Below are positions 19,300 through 30,271 of a stretch of DNA of 31,508 nt, one piece after another. Within the stretch, counting starts at the first letter, position 1. Each line of letters begins with the position of its first letter. The notes beneath the pieces were generated by a model. That model was not told the DNA's origin and ran no database searches. It was given only the letters and a program-made list of their open reading frames with translations. The translations under genes and the position numbers were made by a program. The DNA is taken from positions 59,842 through 91,349 of the forward strand of contig MU619315.1 of assembly GCA_025201805.1 (NCBI GenBank), in the 5' to 3' direction. This DNA comes from Parasitella parasitica (lineage: Eukaryota > Mucoromycota > Mucoromycetes > Mucorales > Mucoraceae).

Positions 19300-22200
19300 A
19301 TGGCACCCAGTACACTCTTCCGCTCGGAAGAAATGTCACTCATTCAACTGTACATCCCTGCCGAAGTTTCTCAACCTTGCGTTGCAGAGTTGGGTGAACT
19401 TGGCAAGGTTCAGTTTAGAGATGTAAGTTGATGATTCCAGCCTTCATCCTTGAAACATTTAACTTGACATATTTGTTAGCTTAATCCTGAAGTAAACGCT
19501 TTCCAGCGTTCGTTTGTTTCTGAAATCAGAAGACTAGATGAAATGGAACGTCAATGCAGTGCGTATTATTGTTGTTTTCACCCTCTCGGCAAATGTAGTT
19601 TTTGAAGTACGAACGATGTTGGCAGCTTTCTCAGTATAATCTATTGTTGCAGATTTGCTCATTAAACTGTATGATTCTATCGCGTGCCTTTCGTCAAAGT
19701 ATATCCCCTGTGAAGCCTCAAACGACTGAATTCTATATTTTTCTATCGTCACTGTGTGTGTGTGTGGAGGGGATGCTGAAACTCGTTGCCATGGAGATAC
19801 GTCGATCTGTTTACTAATCTATTGTCGATTTTAGGGTTCTTTCAAACACAACTTTTGAAGTCTGATATACAAGTTCGCCCTTTAACACCTGCAGCTTATC
19901 GCTCCCGTGCTCGCTCAGCCCAGGAAGTCGATGATCTCGAAGAAAATCTCAAAGAATACGAAGGGCGCATCTCGCAGTTGAATTCATCCTATGAATCTCT
20001 CCAACGTCGCTATCTTCAGTTGACTGAATTGCGCCATGTATTACGAGAATCTGATCGCTTTTTTGAACAGGTATGTAGTTGATGATTTCTGCAATTTGAA
20101 TCCGTGAAAATTGAGAATTTCTCAACAAAAGGCCGAGTCAAGACAAGATGCTATTCGCAATTCTTTAGATATTCAAGACGACTCAGCACCTCTTTTAGAT
20201 AACGATGTTGAACAGGTCAATTATGAATCTGAAAATTTGCATCTTGGCCATGTAACTGGTGTCATTTCCCGTGCCCGTATGCAAACATTTGAGCGTGTTC
20301 TTTGGCGTTCTCTTCGTGGTAATTTGTACATGAAATCCGCTGAGATTGATGAGCCTATTGTAGATCCCGATACTGACAGTGTGGTTGATAAGAACGTCTT
20401 TTGTATTTTCGCCCATGGTACTGAAATCATTGCTAAAATCAAAAAGATATCAGAGAGCTTGGGAGGTACTTTGTATACCATTGAAGATTCTGCTGATAAA
20501 CGCCGTGATGCTCTTTTAGGGATTACATCTCGTATTGAGGACCTGAACAATGTAAACTCATATTTTTAAAGCTTGTAAGAGATTTGAAGATGGCCTGACA
20601 ATATTGAATAGGTTTTATCAACAACTAACCTAACACGTCGTTCAGAATTACTCAAAGTTTCTGAAAATGTTACTGCCTGGACAACAATCGTTCGTAAAGA
20701 GAAGGCTATATACCACACTATGAACTTGTTCAACTATGATGTCAATCGAAAATGTCTTATCGCTGAAGGCTGGTGTCCTACCAATGACATTCATCTTGTT
20801 CAGCAATCTTTAAAAGAAGCTACAGTACGTATCATTATTGATTTTTCAAGTCGATTGTTTCTGGTGCTAAATAGAGTTTGATTAGGATGCTTCTGGAACT
20901 AGTCTTCCCTCTATTTTGACCGAACTGCATACCAACAAAACCCGCCCTACATATCATCGCACAAACAAATTCACTGAAGGTTTCCAAGGCATTATCGATG
21001 CATATGGTATTGCCCGTTATCGTGAGGTCAATCCTGGTCTTTTCACCATTGTATCATTCCCTTTCCTTTTCGCCATGATGTTTGGCGATATTGGCCATGG
21101 GGCTCTTTTATTCCTTACTGCCCTTTATCTCTGTGTCAACGAAAAGAAATTATCTGCTAACAACGGAGAGGTAATTTGCAGAACACACGTAGTCTTTGTA
21201 CTGTACTAACAGCATCATAAAATAGATCTTTTCAATGTTCTTTGGCGGCCGTTACATGATGCTGATGATGGGCCTGTTTTCCATTTTCACGGGCGCAGTC
21301 TACAATGATATCTTTTCGTTATCGTTGAATCTCTTTAAGCCTGGCTTTGACTTGCCTTCCAACTACACTTCGTTTGAATCTGTTGAAGCCTTACCTAATG
21401 GTAATGTTTATGCTTTTGGTCTTGATCCCTCATGGCATGGCTCTGAAAACTTTCTGCTCTTCTCTAATTCCTACAAAATGAAACAGGCTATTGTCATTGG
21501 TGTTATACACATGTCGTTTGCTGTTTGTTTGAATGTATTCAATCATGTATATTACAAGCGCAAAGCCTTTGTTTGGTTGGAATTTGTACCTCAAATTTTG
21601 TTTATGGAATCTATTTTCGGCTATCTCATCTTTTGTATTATGTACAAATGGAGCATCAATTGGTGGGAGCTTGACTCTGCTGGTCATCACATTCGTAATG
21701 CTCCTCCTAATCTTTTAAACATGCTGATCTACATGTTCTTGACTCCCGGTTCTGTAAATCCTGAGGAACAACTTTATCAAGGTCAAGGTCCTGTTCAGCT
21801 TGTTTTGATTCTTCTCGCTGTTGTTTGTGTCCCATGGATGTGGTTTGGTAAGCCCCTCTATCTCAAGAAAGAAGCTAGCAAGCATCATTATGAGACCGTT
21901 GCTGGCGATGATAATGCCGATGAAGAAGAGCAAACTGTCACAAGAACATCTGCTGAGGATGACGAAGAAGAAGAAGAGGTAATCTATTGATCTGCATTTT
22001 GCATTTTCTTTGTAACTAATAGCTATTCTCTGCCAAAGTTCGAGTTTAGTGAAGTCATGATCCATCAAACTATCCACACTATTGAATTCTGTCTCAATTG
22101 TATTTCTAACACTGCTTCATATCTTCGTCTCTGGGCCTTGTCTCTTGCTCATGCTCGTAAGTATAAACCAAGTAACAAATTCAGTGCTTTAAACTAAACA

Positions 22201-22475
22201 TTGCATATGCAGAGTTATCAAGTGTGCTATGGGATATGACCCTTAAGATTTGGTTCAATATGACAGGCTTTGTTGCTGTTATTGGTCTTGTTATTGGGTT
22301 TGCAATGTGGTTTACATTGACGATTGGTATTTTGTTGTGTATGGAAGGTTTGTCTGCCTTCCTCCACGCACTTCGTTTGATGTGGGTAGAGTTTGATGGT
22401 AAATTTTATAATGGTGATGGTATCAATTTTGAACCCTTTACATTTGTTACAATTTTGGATCCTGCTAGCGAGTAA
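19300..22475 (+). CDS. VPH1: V-type H+-ATPase subunit a (Vph1/Stv1 family)
   Basis: Nine exons: 19300-19422, 19480-19558, 19835-20070, 20132-20551, 20612-20824, 20886-21170, 21226-21978, 22039-22156, 22213-22475; 829 residues, the usual length. The N-terminus [20 protein letters not shown] with [13 protein letters not shown] is diagnostic. The cytosolic arm ends near [17 protein letters not shown] [16 protein letters not shown]; the membrane part starts at [20 protein letters not shown]. The proton-path arginine is in [15 protein letters not shown] (Arg about 733, matching yeast R735). The C-terminus ends in FEPFTFV. Subunit a lines the proton half-channels against the c-ring in vacuolar or Golgi membranes. 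Intron 2 is 276 nt while the others are 55-61 nt. An acidic insert (EEEEE) precedes exon 8. AATAAA at 22510. Which isoform (Vph1 or Stv1) cannot be told. Confidence 0.95.
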
Positions 22476-22657
22476 AATTGGAGCCAAACATCACCAAAAA
22501 AAATTTTTGAATAAAGCGAAAGAATTTCTGCTTGACAAAACTACTTTTATTGTATTGAATATTTTTTAGAGTTTGTTAATATAGGGAATTGTCTATGTAC
22601 ATTTGAATGAATAGTAGCATGAATATATACAACATCATTGCTTGGATTGACATTTTG

Positions 22658-24206
22658 TTATTTCATATACTCTTCAGGTTGGGATATTGGTGAGTAATCA
22701 AGTTTTTTAATGCAGACATACTCACTGAGCATGCATTTTGAAACGATTGCAGCATGATGTAAAGGAGAATATGGAGTGAATGGGAACATTGGCTCCACCG
22801 AAACACCTGCCTCACCCCCCAACGTAATTCCTGTAGACAGATCTCCTTCAATGCATACACGTTTAAAGGTTTGAGGGAACTGAGTTGCTATAGTCCCATA
22901 CGACAGATATTTTTCGGATGTTCTATACCAACGCTCTGCTTTTTCGTATTCTCTCAACAATCCTTCAGAGACCTGAATACAGGCACGACTTGAAGAGCTT
23001 TCATCGCCATCCTCGGATAATTGCTTTGCTAACAGGAGCCTTGTTGAATCAATCATTCGCTTGTAAATATAATAACGCACCAAGGATATCAATCGTGCGC
23101 AAAGTCCGTACAAATCGTAATGATGGCGAGATTCCAACTTAGCTAATAAGCTATTAGTAAAGGGGAATAGACTCTTCCATGCCATTGATGCCTGCTTGAA
23201 CGATATCTTATCACTGCTGCTCTTGTCCACATAATAAAAATTCAAAATGTAATCACACAAAGCATGAAAATGGTCAATCATGCCGAAAAGCTCCTCGGTT
23301 TGCCCATCACCTCTTCTTTTGTTTGCATGTGCCAACTTGCTGAACCTGTAAGAAAGGTTTTCATCAGAATTTGACCACTGAATTCATCTTGTTTTCTAGC
23401 ACTTACATGATGATGAACAGTTTTTGTTGCTCTGGGGTTTCTGAATCAGGAGCGGTGGCGGAAATGGATTTTGGTTTGTTGTCTTTTGGTTGCAGTTTGG
23501 AACTATGAGGGGTTGTAATTCTGTTTATTGATCCAGGTTCTTCTATTGTATCATGTTTATCTCGAGATGAGCTTTTGCGTTTGTTACCATGGCTATCGTT
23601 ATCGGAGTTTCTGTTGTTATTGCTGCTGCCATTGCTTTTATCGGAACGAGATGTTGTTTGTGGTGATCGTCGTCTTGAGGATTCTGACCTACTTGGCTTT
23701 GCATCCTCTGAACGATTTCTATTTTTTCTACTAGGAGGTGTTCTTGAAAGAGATGTTGATCTTGACCTGGAGTGATAACGGCTAGAGCGGTAGCCTCTGT
23801 CTTTTCTCTTGTCAGGACTAGATCTTCTTTTACTAGTACTATCATTATCACTATCATGCCTGCTGCTTTTACGTTCTTGTCGCGCGCTTGATCTCCTGCT
23901 ATCTTCACGTCGTCTGCTACTTGCATGTCTATTTGGCGACCTTTCTTTTTCCTTGGTAGTCTCTCTCTTTGACGTACTTTTATTTTTCTCTGGTGCTTTA
24001 ATGGTTGGATGTCTAGGGGAAGGCGAAGGGCTGATAGTTTCGCCTTCTTCTAATTCAATCTCGGATGATTTGATTTGTTTAGATGACTTTAATGACCTTA
24101 AAAAAGAGTTTGATCTTGAATTAGTTTGGCTGTCTAGCTCTTTCGTTGGATGTTTTTGAGTTTTGTCAACTCTGTTTTGAAATTTTTGGGTCGAATAGTC
24201 GCTCAT
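22658..24206 (-). CDS. RS-rich protein with AF4/FMR2-like C-terminal domain (candidate)
   Basis: Two exons on the minus strand, 24206-23407 and 23345-22658, around a 61-nt intron (GTAAGT...TTACAG), give 495 residues. The first 260 residues are disordered and rich in Ser, Arg and Lys, with ELEEGETISPSPSP and many RS/SR pairs. From about 266 the protein becomes helical: FSKLAHANKRR, HFHALCDYILNFYYVD, QASMAWKSLFPFTNSLLAKL, YGLCARLISLVRYYIYKRM. The order and spacing of these helices recall the C-terminal homology domain of AF4/FMR2 proteins, scaffolds of the super elongation complex; the fission-yeast ELL partner Ebp1 is a reported distant relative. This is my inference from pattern, not a search. 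Otherwise it is an RS-domain nuclear protein of unknown role. Confidence 0.5.
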
Positions 24207-24827
24207 AATTCTACTTTTTTCATAAATTTCAACGGTACTCGTGTGATTAATGTGCTCTAGTGGATTTTATCTTGTCAATTGAGGAGCAAGAACTTCTATA
24301 TCTGGCACTTTCTAAATGTTGCTGATCTCTCTCTCTCTTTCTTGTTGCAAAAGCGAGGAAAAAAAAAAAAAAAAAAAACAAATGCTTGCCGCTTTTAAAT
24401 ATATTATCCGTTAATTTTAAAGGAGTCTATTTTTTGTTTTGTGAGACACAAATTACCAAGAAGCATTTGTTGTGCATCTCACACTAGCTTGTCAGTAACG
24501 TCCTGCAAACGCAGATTAATTGGATTAACAAATCCAACATTACTCGAGTTTAGTTTTATACATTATCGCCAACAATTTTCATTCTGAATGTAAAATTTTG
24601 TCTCTCCTGCAAATTAGTTTACGCAAGGAGGAAGAGGAGGAGAGGTTAGTTTAAACACAATACCCAATCGTGTACATTTGCAAACTACTGGAATGAATTG
24701 TAGGCATTTCAACAACAACCATGTTTTTACGTAAAAACAAGTCAATTCAACTGGCTCTACGGAGCTTATTAACTTTTTAATTATTGAGGAAGCCATTAAC
24801 ATGCAGTTTTACTACTTTTAAAAAAAA
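24207..24827. promoter_or_regulatory. Divergent intergenic region with A20 and CT tracts
   Basis: About 620 bp between divergent genes. It holds a CT dinucleotide run (about 24327-24338), an A20 tract (24359-24378), a purine-rich GAGGA block (24625-24645), and no gene that I can support. A-rich sequence directly precedes the ATG at 24828. Confidence 0.4.
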
Positions 24828-25238
24828 ATGTCTACTATTCAATTAAGATTTCTGCCTGACACCTTTTCAGTTCATCAATATGACCGCGACTTTCAAATCT
24901 CTCCATCTGTTCTTTCTGCCCCGTGGTTTACTATTTCTAAAACAGCATTTGAACTATCTTTGATTTTACCAACTGAATATCAATTGCCTGATCCTCAACC
25001 AAAGCAAACAGAAGATGGCTGGCGTATGTTTCAAGTAGATGCTCAAATGGACTTTGGCCTTGTAGGTATCCTAGCTAGAATTGTAGCACCTCTCAAAGAC
25101 CATGAAATCCCTGTGTTCGTGGTTAGCACTTATGATACCGATTATATCATGGTTAAAGATGATAGATTGACTAAGGCCATTAAAGTTTTAAATGGAGAAC
25201 CGAATATGGTTGTAAAACCCGGAGAATCTGTACTATAA
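24828..25238 (+). CDS. ACT-domain (CASTOR-like) protein
   Basis: A single exon of 136 residues. The N-terminal half has the APWFTISKTAFELSLILPTE block and the C-terminal half the ACT_7 fold with VDAQMDFGLVGILARIVAPL, then IPVFVVSTYDTDYIMVKDDR and KAIKVLNG. This is the small stand-alone ACT protein common in fungi and bacteria, related to the ACT modules of the animal arginine sensor CASTOR1. ACT domains bind amino acids, so a regulatory or ligand-sensing role is likely, but no ligand can be named. Several AATAAA signals follow the stop (from 25242). It is divergent from the RS-rich gene. Confidence 0.8.
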   Translation: MSTIQLRFLPDTFSVHQYDRDFQISPSVLSAPWFTISKTAFELSLILPTEYQLPDPQPKQTEDGWRMFQVDAQMDFGLVGILARIVAPLKDHEIPVFVVSTYDTDYIMVKDDRLTKAIKVLNGEPNMVVKPGESVL

Positions 25239-25409
25239 TGTAATAAAAAATAAAATAAAATAACTTGAATTGTGCCTCTTTATGTCTCGTGTTGCTTGGT
25301 AAGCCAAGCATACTATGCTGTCCTGTTGTCCTACATCAGCTTTACATTTAATGCGGGAAGCATGGCTGCAGTCACTGATTCCTGTTCTTTTAATTAGACA
25401 TCTTCTGGA

Positions 25410-26206
25410 ATGCCTTCAAGTACCATATTCATTGAATCGCGACAAGACAAAACCCAACTGGAAATATTTGTCAGTTCAATCCATACAAAAGATGAACAGC
25501 AAAGAGCTCCTGGCATTATAATCGCCCATCCATACGGGCCTCTTGGTAACTGTCCTTTTTTTCTTTTTTTTCTTTTTTGATTTGGACAGACTAAAGACAT
25601 TGAAAAGGCGGAAATATGAATAATAACGTTGTCATTGCACTTGGGCACTACTTTAATTCCAAAGGATATGTCACCATCTGTATGAATTTTCGAGCGTGTG
25701 GCAAGTCCAAGGGCAGAACAAGCTGGACAGGCATGCCTGAACGGGAAGATTATATGTCTGTCGTTGACTATGCTCTTGATGAGAGCACATTGCCAGCCTA
25801 TCCACGCATTAATAAAATGATCATTTGTGTAAATATCAGCTTTGTCACTTGCAACATCCCGACTTTTTTTTATTTATTTTATTAACTCCTAATCTAGGGC
25901 TATTCCTTTGGAGCAATGATTGCAAATACGATTGATTGCACAAGAGTTCCGTGTGCCTATTTGCTAGTCAGTATACCACTAGGTGTCATGTGGGCGCTTG
26001 CAATGACAAAAGCGTCTTTTTTCAAGAAACCGCCCCACGAAAAGTCGCTCTGTATCTACGGAGACCGTGATCAGTTCACAAGGTCGAGCACATTTAAAAA
26101 CTGGAACAACGGTTCCATCTGTGTTCCTGATGCAGACCATTTTTGGAATAACTTTGAATCGCTGCTGATAGAGCAGGTAGATCGGTGGGCATTGGGGCTG
26201 TGGTAA
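25410..26206 (+). CDS. Alpha/beta hydrolase (serine hydrolase)
   Basis: Exons 25410-25545, 25608-25828 and 25898-26206 give 221 residues, introns 62 and 69 nt. The first splice yields HPYGPLGGN, the oxyanion-hole region; the second creates ICGYSFGAM. The nucleophile elbow is GYSFGA (Ser about 122), the acid is in YGDRDQF (Asp about 177), and the base is in DADHFW (His about 200). The loop NFRACGKSKGRTSW matches the NFRGxGxSxG pattern of small bacterial-type and fungal alpha/beta hydrolases. Substrate unknown; likely a cytosolic esterase or peptidase-like enzyme. The start at 25410 is the first in-frame ATG after an upstream stop. The first intron is T-rich. Confidence 0.8.
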
Positions 26207-26505
26207 AAGTTTATAAAACAAGTATTCAGAACTTGCATGTCTGTGGCGACTGTGGCGAATTTTTGATTAATCTGTTTTTTTTTGAGGGGAAACACAAGGT
26301 TCGAATAGTACTGACATGTTGCACCTCTTTACTTTGCCTAAATGCTCGCATATAGCAGAAGATACATCATGATACATTGAGATCCCGTTTTTTCATTTCT
26401 CACGCCAAACCCTATAAAAATCATCGCCACAGGCTTTTTTTTTTTTTTTTTTTCTCTCCCCTCTTTCTTTGGAGCACTGTCCTACAACCAAACCTCTGTT
26501 CAGAC
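26207..26505. promoter_or_regulatory. Promoter of the pterin synthase-like gene
   Basis: TATAAAAA at 26413-26420 lies 86-93 bp before the ATG and is followed by a T19 tract (26435-26453) and a CT-rich leader, a typical TATA promoter with pyrimidine-rich start region. A GGTTCGAAT near 26299 resembles a tRNA B box but has no tRNA around it. Confidence 0.45.
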
Positions 26506-27248
26506 ATGCCACCTGTTACATACATAACACGCTCAGAAACATTTTCAGCAGCTCACAGACTCCATTCGCCCAAGCTTTCTATTCAAGATAATCAATTGCT
26601 GTACGGCAAGTGCAACCATCCAAACTTTCATGGCCACAATTACAGAGGTAACCAGAATTACTTTATCTATTGTTTGCCAGGGCTAATGCATGTACCTGCG
26701 CACTGCAGTCGAAATTACCCTGAAAGGTCAAGTCGACCCACTAACAGGAATGGTGATGAACCTTGTTGATTTAAAAGAGTGCATCAAGCTTGCGGTAATG
26801 GATCCGCTTGATCATAGGAATCTGGTAAGGAAGGGCAGCTAAAAATATATACAAGAGCGGCTAAATGTGTGTGGTTGATGATAGGATTTGGACGTCGAAT
26901 TTTTCAAAAATAAGCCAAGGTATGCGTATAAATAACAGAATCAGCTCACCAGAACTCTGGAATTTACATCTTTTAATCGATAGCACAACCGAAAATTTAG
27001 CAGTGTTTATATGGTGGAATTTTCAATACCATTTCTTGGAAAACGAGAGCTGGCGATCCAGCTCAGCTCGATTACACAGGGTCAAAATCTACGAAACAGA
27101 ACACAACATGGTGGAATATATGGGGGAAGGGGAACTGGACGAGGCAGAAGGTCAAATAGATGTAGCACTGGTCAAACTGATGGGAGTTGGCATCAAGCAC
27201 GATGGGTTGGAGGGCAACAAAAAGAGCTTATGGTCGCTTGATTTGTAA
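26506..27248 (+). CDS. 6-pyruvoyl-tetrahydropterin synthase-like protein
   Basis: Four exons, 26506-26647, 26709-26824, 26885-26919 (35 nt) and 26984-27248, give 185 residues. The N-terminus SETFSAAHRLHSP supplies zinc-binding His and GKCNHPNFHGHNY the catalytic Cys (about 36) and the other two zinc His (about 42 and 44). Then VEITLKGQVDPLTGMVMNLV, DPLDHRNLD, PSTTENLAVFIW and KIYETEHN with the conserved Glu complete the T-fold. The enzyme makes 6-pyruvoyl-tetrahydropterin from dihydroneopterin triphosphate for tetrahydrobiopterin; related folds do queuosine-precursor or sepiapterin chemistry. After EYMGE, where the family normally ends, the frame continues for about 41 residues, and about 12 extra residues precede LHRVKIYE. 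AATAAA at 27316. Confidence 0.85.
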
Positions 27249-27447
27249 TGCATTTCACAGCACCTCACTCATCACACTAATCTTACATACCACTTTCATA
27301 CTATAGATGACATGCAATAAAAAAAAAAAGCTTCTCTAAGAGGCGCTTGGTCCTGAGGAATTAGTTGCATTTGAGAAGCTCATTTGGGCCTACCAAACTA
27401 CGCGGATTGAGCATGTTTCCCTATATCGAGCTTTTATTATTCATATT

Positions 27448-28596
27448 TTACTCGGGTCTATCCAACAGTTCTTTTGTAAGGCTTTCGCTTTGTTTTAACT
27501 CTTCTGAAACATATTTATCCAGCAACTATACACATTGCAATCATGTCAGAACATTCAAAATACCACAAACTTGAGAAATTTTACCTCTTGTTTTTTCCGG
27601 TTTAGAAGATACTCGCCAACTTGCTGCTGCGTTGGTACATGATTGCTATCTCTTGTAGCCGCATCTCGCTGTCTCTCATCCTCGTGTGTTTCCTCTATAA
27701 TTTTGGGGTTCTTTTCCTCTGCTGCTGTTTCATCGTCTGGGGCATCGTATAATTTCTGAATCAATTCTTCTTCGAGCGCTTTTTCATATTCAAGTAACAC
27801 TGCATCCTCCTCATCGCGGTACCCGTAATAATCTGCATCGATATCACGATTGATTTCACTTCTTGAACGAGTTGTAGATTCCGGCGCTATCAAAAATATC
27901 AGTGTGATGTGTCACAATTGCTGCATTTTGCATTACCAGCTTGCTCGAATAACTCTCTAACGCCTGGCAAATCTCTTGCACGACCAAAATATCTACAAAA
28001 GCAATCCCGTCAGTTGGATTGACCATTTTAACCTATACAAATGCATTGCTCACTTGTATCCTCTTGTCCCGGGAACCTCTCTTCCTTCATAATTCAGCAT
28101 TTTTGGAGCTGATCGCTACAAAATTACATGTTGTAGCTATGTTGATTTTAGGGCATGTGTGCATGTTCTATCTTACCGTGTAATCAGCACCACCAAGCTC
28201 CTTGATTCGTCTTTCCCAATGGTATTTTTGACCCATTAATTTGTTGATATCATCGTTGAGATCACGGACTTGAAAATCAGACAAGCTCACTAATTCAGAG
28301 AAGCATTAACATGACACTGCTTGCATAGTTTGTTGCTGCTACTACCATCCTGTATCTTGGAAATTTTTCGAGATATTTCACTTAGAATATCTCTTCTCCA
28401 TCTCTCTGCTTCTTGTACTGTATCCACTACACCAGCAAAACCGGGTCTACGTGTACGCATTTTGCCGCCTCCCAACTGGGCTGCTTGGGCCTCACGGAAA
28501 CGATATAACATGGATTGTGCTTTTTCCTCGTTACGAGCCTATCCAAAACAGCTCCAGTAAGAATTTAGTGGTAGACCTATTATTCATAAATACCAT
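27448..28596 (-). CDS. ISY1: Pre-mRNA-splicing factor Isy1
   Basis: Seven coding exons on the minus strand: 28596-28594 (the ATG alone), 28538-28346, 28289-28177, 28115-28054, 27992-27937, 27886-27585, 27525-27448; 268 residues. After the join the protein starts MARNEEKAQSMLYRFREAQA, the family signature, and continues AERWRRDILSEISRKISKIQ, then VSLSDFQVRDLNDDINKLMG, HWERRIKELGGADY, GTRGYKYFGRARDLPGVREL, an acidic Tyr-Gly-Tyr region and RKKQELLDKYVSEELKQSE. Isy1 belongs to the Prp19-associated NTC complex and helps the spliceosome in the first catalytic step. All introns are 52-61 nt. The first coding exon is just the start codon, so gene predictors could miss the true N-terminus. It diverges from the AIM18-like gene. 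Confidence 0.92.
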
Positions 28597-29011
28597 TTTA
28601 TCTTGATCAAGCTATGCTGTACTAATGAAAGATTGCCAAACGAACGCGGCCAAGACAAAATTCTTCCTGATTGAAGCGAAAAAAAAAAAAAAAGTGACTG
28701 TACAGGTTTGCAATGCCCCCAATTCCAAGAGTCTTTTGTCAGTTGTAGCAAGGAAGAAGTACTAATTGCTTGTCATCCTTGACACACAATGTACGTTTTT
28801 TGATAGTATTCATATATCACAGTGCATCCACTTGTTTGACACTGATTTTTTATTGCTCTTTTTTTATCCGAATTCTTATTAGAAAATCGCCTCATGTTCT
28901 GAACAAGAACAGATTTTGAACATCAGCCAAACATCCCCGTTGCTGCTAGCAGATAAAAGCTGACATTGTGAGATGTCAATTGCATTTTTCCTCTTTTCTT
29001 TTATTACTTTA
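28597..29011. promoter_or_regulatory. Divergent intergenic region, ISY1 and AIM18-like
   Basis: About 415 bp with an A-run near 28680-28693 and AT-rich sequence. It should hold both promoters. An in-frame ATG at 28973 could extend the AIM18-like protein by 13 hydrophobic residues. I see no other gene here. Confidence 0.4.
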
Positions 29012-30116
29012 ATGCTTAGATTGTCTCGCACCTTCCCTAATTTCCCCAAGGCTTTTGGCTCCTCAAGTCTTGTGGCTACTCGCACCTTGACGACCAGCGT
29101 TACTCAAAATGTGAGCGGATGAGTTTGTCACAGTAATAATGCAACTAACATGATCTCGTAATGCAAATAGGCAGCAAGGAAATCAAGCGTTGGTAAAAAT
29201 CTAGGCTGGGTAACTCTCGGTGCAACTTTAACTGTAGCAGGCTGTTTGGCCTTTTCTACTCCTGCTTATTCTGAGGCACCTGTTTATGTTGGAACTGTAG
29301 CAGGTATATGTTATTCAGACAATGTTTGCAAAAGAAAACGGTAGCAAGCTTACATTGTGTTGCCTAGATCCAGCAACCAACCTAGTATTTCCTATCAATC
29401 TCAACACTGATAACGAATGGAAAAGACTTATTGGATTGGGCGTTAGAGCAGTAACATTTCTCAATATGAACGTTTATGTTGTTGGCATGTACATGAAAAG
29501 CGAGGACATAGGCGAGCTGAGGAAACTGGACGGATGGAAGGTAATTGGTAACTATGTAGAAAAAAAAATAAAAAAAAATAAAAAGCCAGATCACAAGTTG
29601 ACAATAGCGCATATAGAACTTTGACAAAAGCAAATTCCTGCAAGATACGGAACTAGCAGAAAAGTTTTTGGACCAGCCATATGATCTGAGCATTCGATTA
29701 GGTAAATATAAAGGAAACAGTGGCAGGAAACAAGAGGGCACTGACAAGATATCATAGTCCCTACTCGTGCAACAAACACCCAACATCTCCGTGATGGATT
29801 TTTGCGTCTTCTTTTACAGCGCATGAAGGATCAAGAAATGACAGAAGATGAAGAAAGAGAAGTGTTGAAGGCAATTCAGGAATTCAAGTCCAATTTTGTC
29901 AGCATGAGAGTAAAGAAAGACACTGAATTCATCTTTACAAAGACTAGAAAAGGTGGCTTAAAACTAGTTTACGAAGGAAAAGACTTTGGCACAGTTCATA
30001 ATCCCTGGTTGGCCAAGAATTTCTTTATGAGTTACCTAAATCCTAAAGCGCCTTCAAGCGAAGCTGCTTTGCATGATATCGCTGACGGCTTTGAGAGATT
30101 AATGAAGGAAAATTAA
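29012..30116 (+). CDS. AIM18/AIM46-like mitochondrial chalcone-isomerase-fold protein
   Basis: Five exons: 29012-29110, 29171-29303, 29368-29540, 29617-29701, 29758-30116; 282 residues. The start MLRLSRTFPNFPKAFGSSSL is basic and Ser-rich, as for mitochondrial import; an in-frame ATG at 28973 would add MSIAFFLFSFITL and is less likely. A hydrophobic segment (VTLGATLTVAGCLAFS) follows, then the domain: LVFPINLNTDNEWKRLIGLG, VRAVTFLNMNVYVVGMYM, PYDLSIRLVPTRATNTQHLR with DGFLRLL, and a C-terminal part with VHNPWLAKNFFMSYLNPKAP. This is the fungal chalcone-isomerase-like family of Aim18/Aim46, inner-membrane proteins whose catalytic role is unsettled. The plant enzyme's flavonoid role does not apply. 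AATAAA overlaps the stop (30115). Confidence 0.85.
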
Positions 30117-30271
30117 TAAAATAATACGTTTTTTTTTTTGGGCAAATCAAAAAAAAAAAAATTTGGACGGCTTGCAGTTTCTCTTCTTCAAACACAGAAA
30201 TCGTCAAGGCTATTGAAAGTCAGGTACAAGGTATCCGAAAGCATCCTCTTCCTCTTTCCCTAAAAGCTAAC
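30117..30271 (+). promoter_or_regulatory. NAC-alpha promoter and 5' leader exon (inferred)
   Basis: A T10 and an A12 run precede a pyrimidine-rich stretch (CTCTTCTTC near 30181). From there to the GTAAGT donor at 30272 no ATG occurs, which fits an untranslated first exon. Confidence 0.4.

Noticed and set aside
20195..20550. Minus frames under the V-ATPase gene
   Set aside because: They overlap a strongly conserved exon of the a subunit and show no family features.
23528..24159. Leu/Ser-rich plus frames and an overlapping minus frame
   Set aside because: Antisense and shifted shadows of the RS-rich coding exon.
26296..26306. GGTTCGAAT resembles a tRNA B box
   Set aside because: No A box or paired stems upstream; isolated chance match.
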